In this document: in pieces, positions 62,092 through 64,000 of the stretch
Layout: each line of letters starts with the position of its first letter
Numbering within the stretch: the first letter of the stretch is position 1
Source: an uncultured Rhodocyclaceae bacterium
Lineage (GTDB): Bacteria > Pseudomonadota > Gammaproteobacteria > Burkholderiales > Rhodocyclaceae
Length of the DNA: 64,000 nt
Direction of reading: 5' to 3'
NCBI GenBank assembly: GCA_907163225.1
Contig: OU015322.1
Location: 1,178,001 to 1,242,000, forward strand
Program-made: the position numbers and the translations under genes
The notes under the pieces: generated by a model
The model's database searches: none
Told to the model about the DNA's origin: nothing
The model's input: the letters and a program-made list of their open reading frames with translations, nothing else

Positions 62092-63905
62092 CCACCTCCG
62101 CCCTCGCCATCCTGCGCGACGTCTTCGGCTATCCCGCCTTTCGCGGCGCCCAGGCCGAAATCATCGACCACATCGGCAACGGCGGCGATGCGCTCGTCCT
62201 CATGCCGACCGGCGGCGGCAAGAGCCTGTGCTACCAGATTCCCGCCCTGCTCCGCCCGGGCTGCGCCATTGTCGTCTCACCACTGATCGCGCTGATGCAG
62301 GATCAGGTCGATGCCCTGACCCAGCTTGGCGTCAAGGCTGCCTGCCTCAATTCGACGCTCGACTGGCGCGAGGCGCAGACCGTCGAGCAACAGATGTTCG
62401 CCGGCCAGATCGACCTCGTCTACATCGCGCCGGAACGCCTGCTCAACGAGCGCACGCTGTCGATGATCGACGCGCTCTACGACGCTGGCAAGCTCGCCCT
62501 CTTCGCCATCGACGAAGCGCATTGCGTCTCGCAATGGGGCCACGATTTCCGGCCAGAATACCTGCAGCTCTCAACACTGCACGAGCGCTACCCGAACGTT
62601 CCGCGCATCGCCCTGACCGCCACGGCCGACAAGGCGACGCAGAGCGAAATGCTGGTTCGCCTCGGCCTGACCTCAGCGCGCGTTTTCCTGTCCAGTTTCG
62701 ACCGCCCGAACATCCGCTACACCGTTGTCGAGAAGGACAACGCCAAGAAGCAGCTGCTCGGCTTCCTGGCCGGGCGCAAGGGCCAGGCCGGCATCGTCTA
62801 TTGCCTGTCGCGCAAGAAGGTCGAGGAAACGGCCGAATGGCTTTCGGCCCAGGGCTACCCGGCGCTGCCCTACCACGCCGGCCTGCCCGCCCCGACGCGC
62901 GCCGCCAACCAGCGCCGCTTCCTGCGCGAAGAAGGGCTGGTCATGTGTGCCACGATTGCCTTCGGCATGGGCATCGACAAGCCGGACGTGCGTTTTGTCG
63001 CCCACCTCGACCTGCCGAAAAGCATCGAAGCCTATTACCAGGAAACCGGCCGCGCCGGCCGCGATGGCGAACCGGCCGAAGCCTGGATGGCGTACGGCAT
63101 GCAGGACGTCGCCTTGCAGCACGCGCGCATCGCCGAATCTGGGGCCGGTGAAGGCCAGAAAATTCTCGAATCGCAACGCCTGACCGCCTTGCTCTCCTAC
63201 TGCGAAGCGCCGCGCTGTCGGCGTCAGGTACTACTCAATTATTTCGCCGAAGAACGCGAGCCCTGCGGCAACTGCGATGTCTGCATCGAGCCGCCGGAAT
63301 TGTGGGACGGCACGCAGGCAGCGCAAAAGGCGCTGTCCGCCATCTTCCGCACCGGCATGCGCTTCGGCGTCACGCACCTGACCGATGTGCTCCGCGGCAA
63401 GGCAACCGACAAGATCAAACAGTGGAACCACGACCAGCTACCCACCTTCGGTGTCGGCGCCGATCTCGACGACCACGGCTGGAAGAGCGTCTTCCGGCAG
63501 TTGGCTGCGGCCGGGCTGGTGCACGTCGAGATGGCTGAGCACGGTGCACTGCAACTGACCGACGCCGCCCGTGAGGTGCTCAAAGGCCAGCGTCAGGTCC
63601 AATTGCGCCGGCCGGCCAAACGCAAGGCCACGTCGTCGTCCTCACGAAGCAGCAGCTCCGTGGTTCACAGCGAACTGTCTTCGGCCGACGAGGCGCTGTT
63701 CCAGTTGCTGCGTAACTGGCGCAGCGATACGGCCAAGGAACAAGCAGTGCCGGCCTACGTTATTCTGCACGACAAGACATTGCGCGAGCTGGCCGAAGTC
63801 CGCCCGACCAGCCACGGCATGCTGGCCGGCATCACCGGCATGGGCAGCGCCAAGATCGAGCACTATGGAGCCGAACTGCTCGACCTGATCCGCAACGAGG
63901 GCTGA
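62085..63905 (+). CDS. recQ: ATP-dependent DNA helicase RecQ
   Basis: The 606-residue superfamily II helicase unwinds DNA in recombination and fork repair. [14 protein letters not shown] (Q-motif region), [15 protein letters not shown] (Walker A), [19 protein letters not shown] (DEAH) and GRAGRDG precede the RQC zinc site ([23 protein letters not shown]) and winged helix. A C-terminal HRDC domain ends ...GAELLDLI. No ATG lies near the family start; GTG 62085 (or TTG 62079) fits by homology, but neither has a ribosome site, and both lie in the dispersed repeat. Confidence 0.93.
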   Translation: MGTTSALAILRDVFGYPAFRGAQAEIIDHIGNGGDALVLMPTGGGKSLCYQIPALLRPGCAIVVSPLIALMQDQVDALTQLGVKAACLNSTLDWREAQTVEQQMFAGQIDLVYIAPERLLNERTLSMIDALYDAGKLALFAIDEAHCVSQWGHDFRPEYLQLSTLHERYPNVPRIALTATADKATQSEMLVRLGLTSARVFLSSFDRPNIRYTVVEKDNAKKQLLGFLAGRKGQAGIVYCLSRKKVEETAEWLSAQGYPALPYHAGLPAPTRAANQRRFLREEGLVMCATIAFGMGIDKPDVRFVAHLDLPKSIEAYYQETGRAGRDGEPAEAWMAYGMQDVALQHARIAESGAGEGQKILESQRLTALLSYCEAPRCRRQVLLNYFAEEREPCGNCDVCIEPPELWDGTQAAQKALSAIFRTGMRFGVTHLTDVLRGKATDKIKQWNHDQLPTFGVGADLDDHGWKSVFRQLAAAGLVHVEMAEHGALQLTDAAREVLKGQRQVQLRRPAKRKATSSSSRSSSSVVHSELSSADEALFQLLRNWRSDTAKEQAVPAYVILHDKTLRELAEVRPTSHGMLAGITGMGSAKIEHYGAELLDLIRNEG

Positions 63906-63906
63906 T

Positions 63907-64000
63907 ATGGAAAACCGGAACCCGCTCAACGCCTCGCTCGCCGCCATAGTCATCGCAGCGCTGATCGTTTCCGGCATCGCCCCCTTCGACCGCGCAACAT
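63907..64000 (+). CDS. start of a YjdF/DUF2238-like membrane protein (partial)
   Basis: Thirty-one codons are present before the window ends: a short polar N-terminus, then one hydrophobic helix (SLAAIVIAALIVSGIAPFDRAT). The SGIAPFDRAT ending resembles DUF2238/YjdF inner-membrane proteins, of unknown function. It starts two bases after the recQ stop. Confidence 0.5.
   Translation, partial: MENRNPLNASLAAIVIAALIVSGIAPFDRAT

Overview
The window is a stretch of ordinary, GC-rich betaproteobacterial chromosome. Gene order (bamE-dapB-carAB-greA, rlmE-ftsH-folP-glmM-tpiA-secG-tRNA-Leu-nuoA..N, hrcA-hemH, grpE-dnaK-dnaJ, cysS-ppiA-ppiB-lpxH), a class II B12-dependent ribonucleotide reductase, a PEP-CTERM protein and a possible c-haem chemoreceptor fit Rhodocyclales (Dechloromonas/Azonexus-like). 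That placement is inference from gene content and was not tested by phylogeny.

Layout: 1-3.3 kb, a kinase-like gene tail, a dual-specificity-type phosphatase, and a MaoC-phosphotransacetylase fusion followed directly by acetate kinase. 3.3-6.4 kb, nrdJ behind two NrdR-like boxes. 6.5-7.1 kb, a NUDIX hydrolase. 7.1-27.8 kb, minus strand: rlmE, ftsH, folP, glmM, tpiA, secG, tRNA-Leu(GAG) and all 14 complex I genes. 27.8-37.6 kb: yhbY-type gene (+), then minus-strand bamE, dapB, a hybrid histidine kinase, carA, carB, greA and a frameshifted DUF4149 gene. 37.7-42.7 kb: fur and a GDT1-family transporter (+), then a PEP-CTERM protein, recN and nadK (-). 42.8-48.2 kb (+): hrcA, hemH, trxC, an EF-hand-like protein and a chemoreceptor with a CXXCH motif. 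48.3-54.9 kb: a Ser/Thr kinase fused to a cyclic-nucleotide-binding domain (-), diverging from grpE-dnaK-(MORN-like protein)-dnaJ. 55-64 kb: a periplasmic binding protein, cysS (-), a TPR protein, an L,D-transpeptidase, two cyclophilins, lpxH, recQ and the start of a YjdF-like gene.

There is no phage, CRISPR array, insertion sequence with transposase, or obvious defence island. The signals that known features do not explain are: (1) a dispersed repeat of about 37 bp with eight intergenic copies, nearly always just 3' of a gene and in that gene's orientation, plus one copy inside trxC coding sequence and one that supplies the recQ start codon; (2) a roughly 240-bp element bounded by 22-bp inverted repeats between nadK and recN that looks like a MITE; (3) a perfect 20-bp dyad upstream of the EF-hand-like gene; (4) a strong hairpin in the carAB leader; (5) a hybrid histidine kinase between dapB and carA; (6) a homopolymer frameshift in the DUF4149 gene. 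Paired sigma-32-like promoters in front of grpE and dnaK and tandem NrdR boxes in front of nrdJ are clear regulatory sites.
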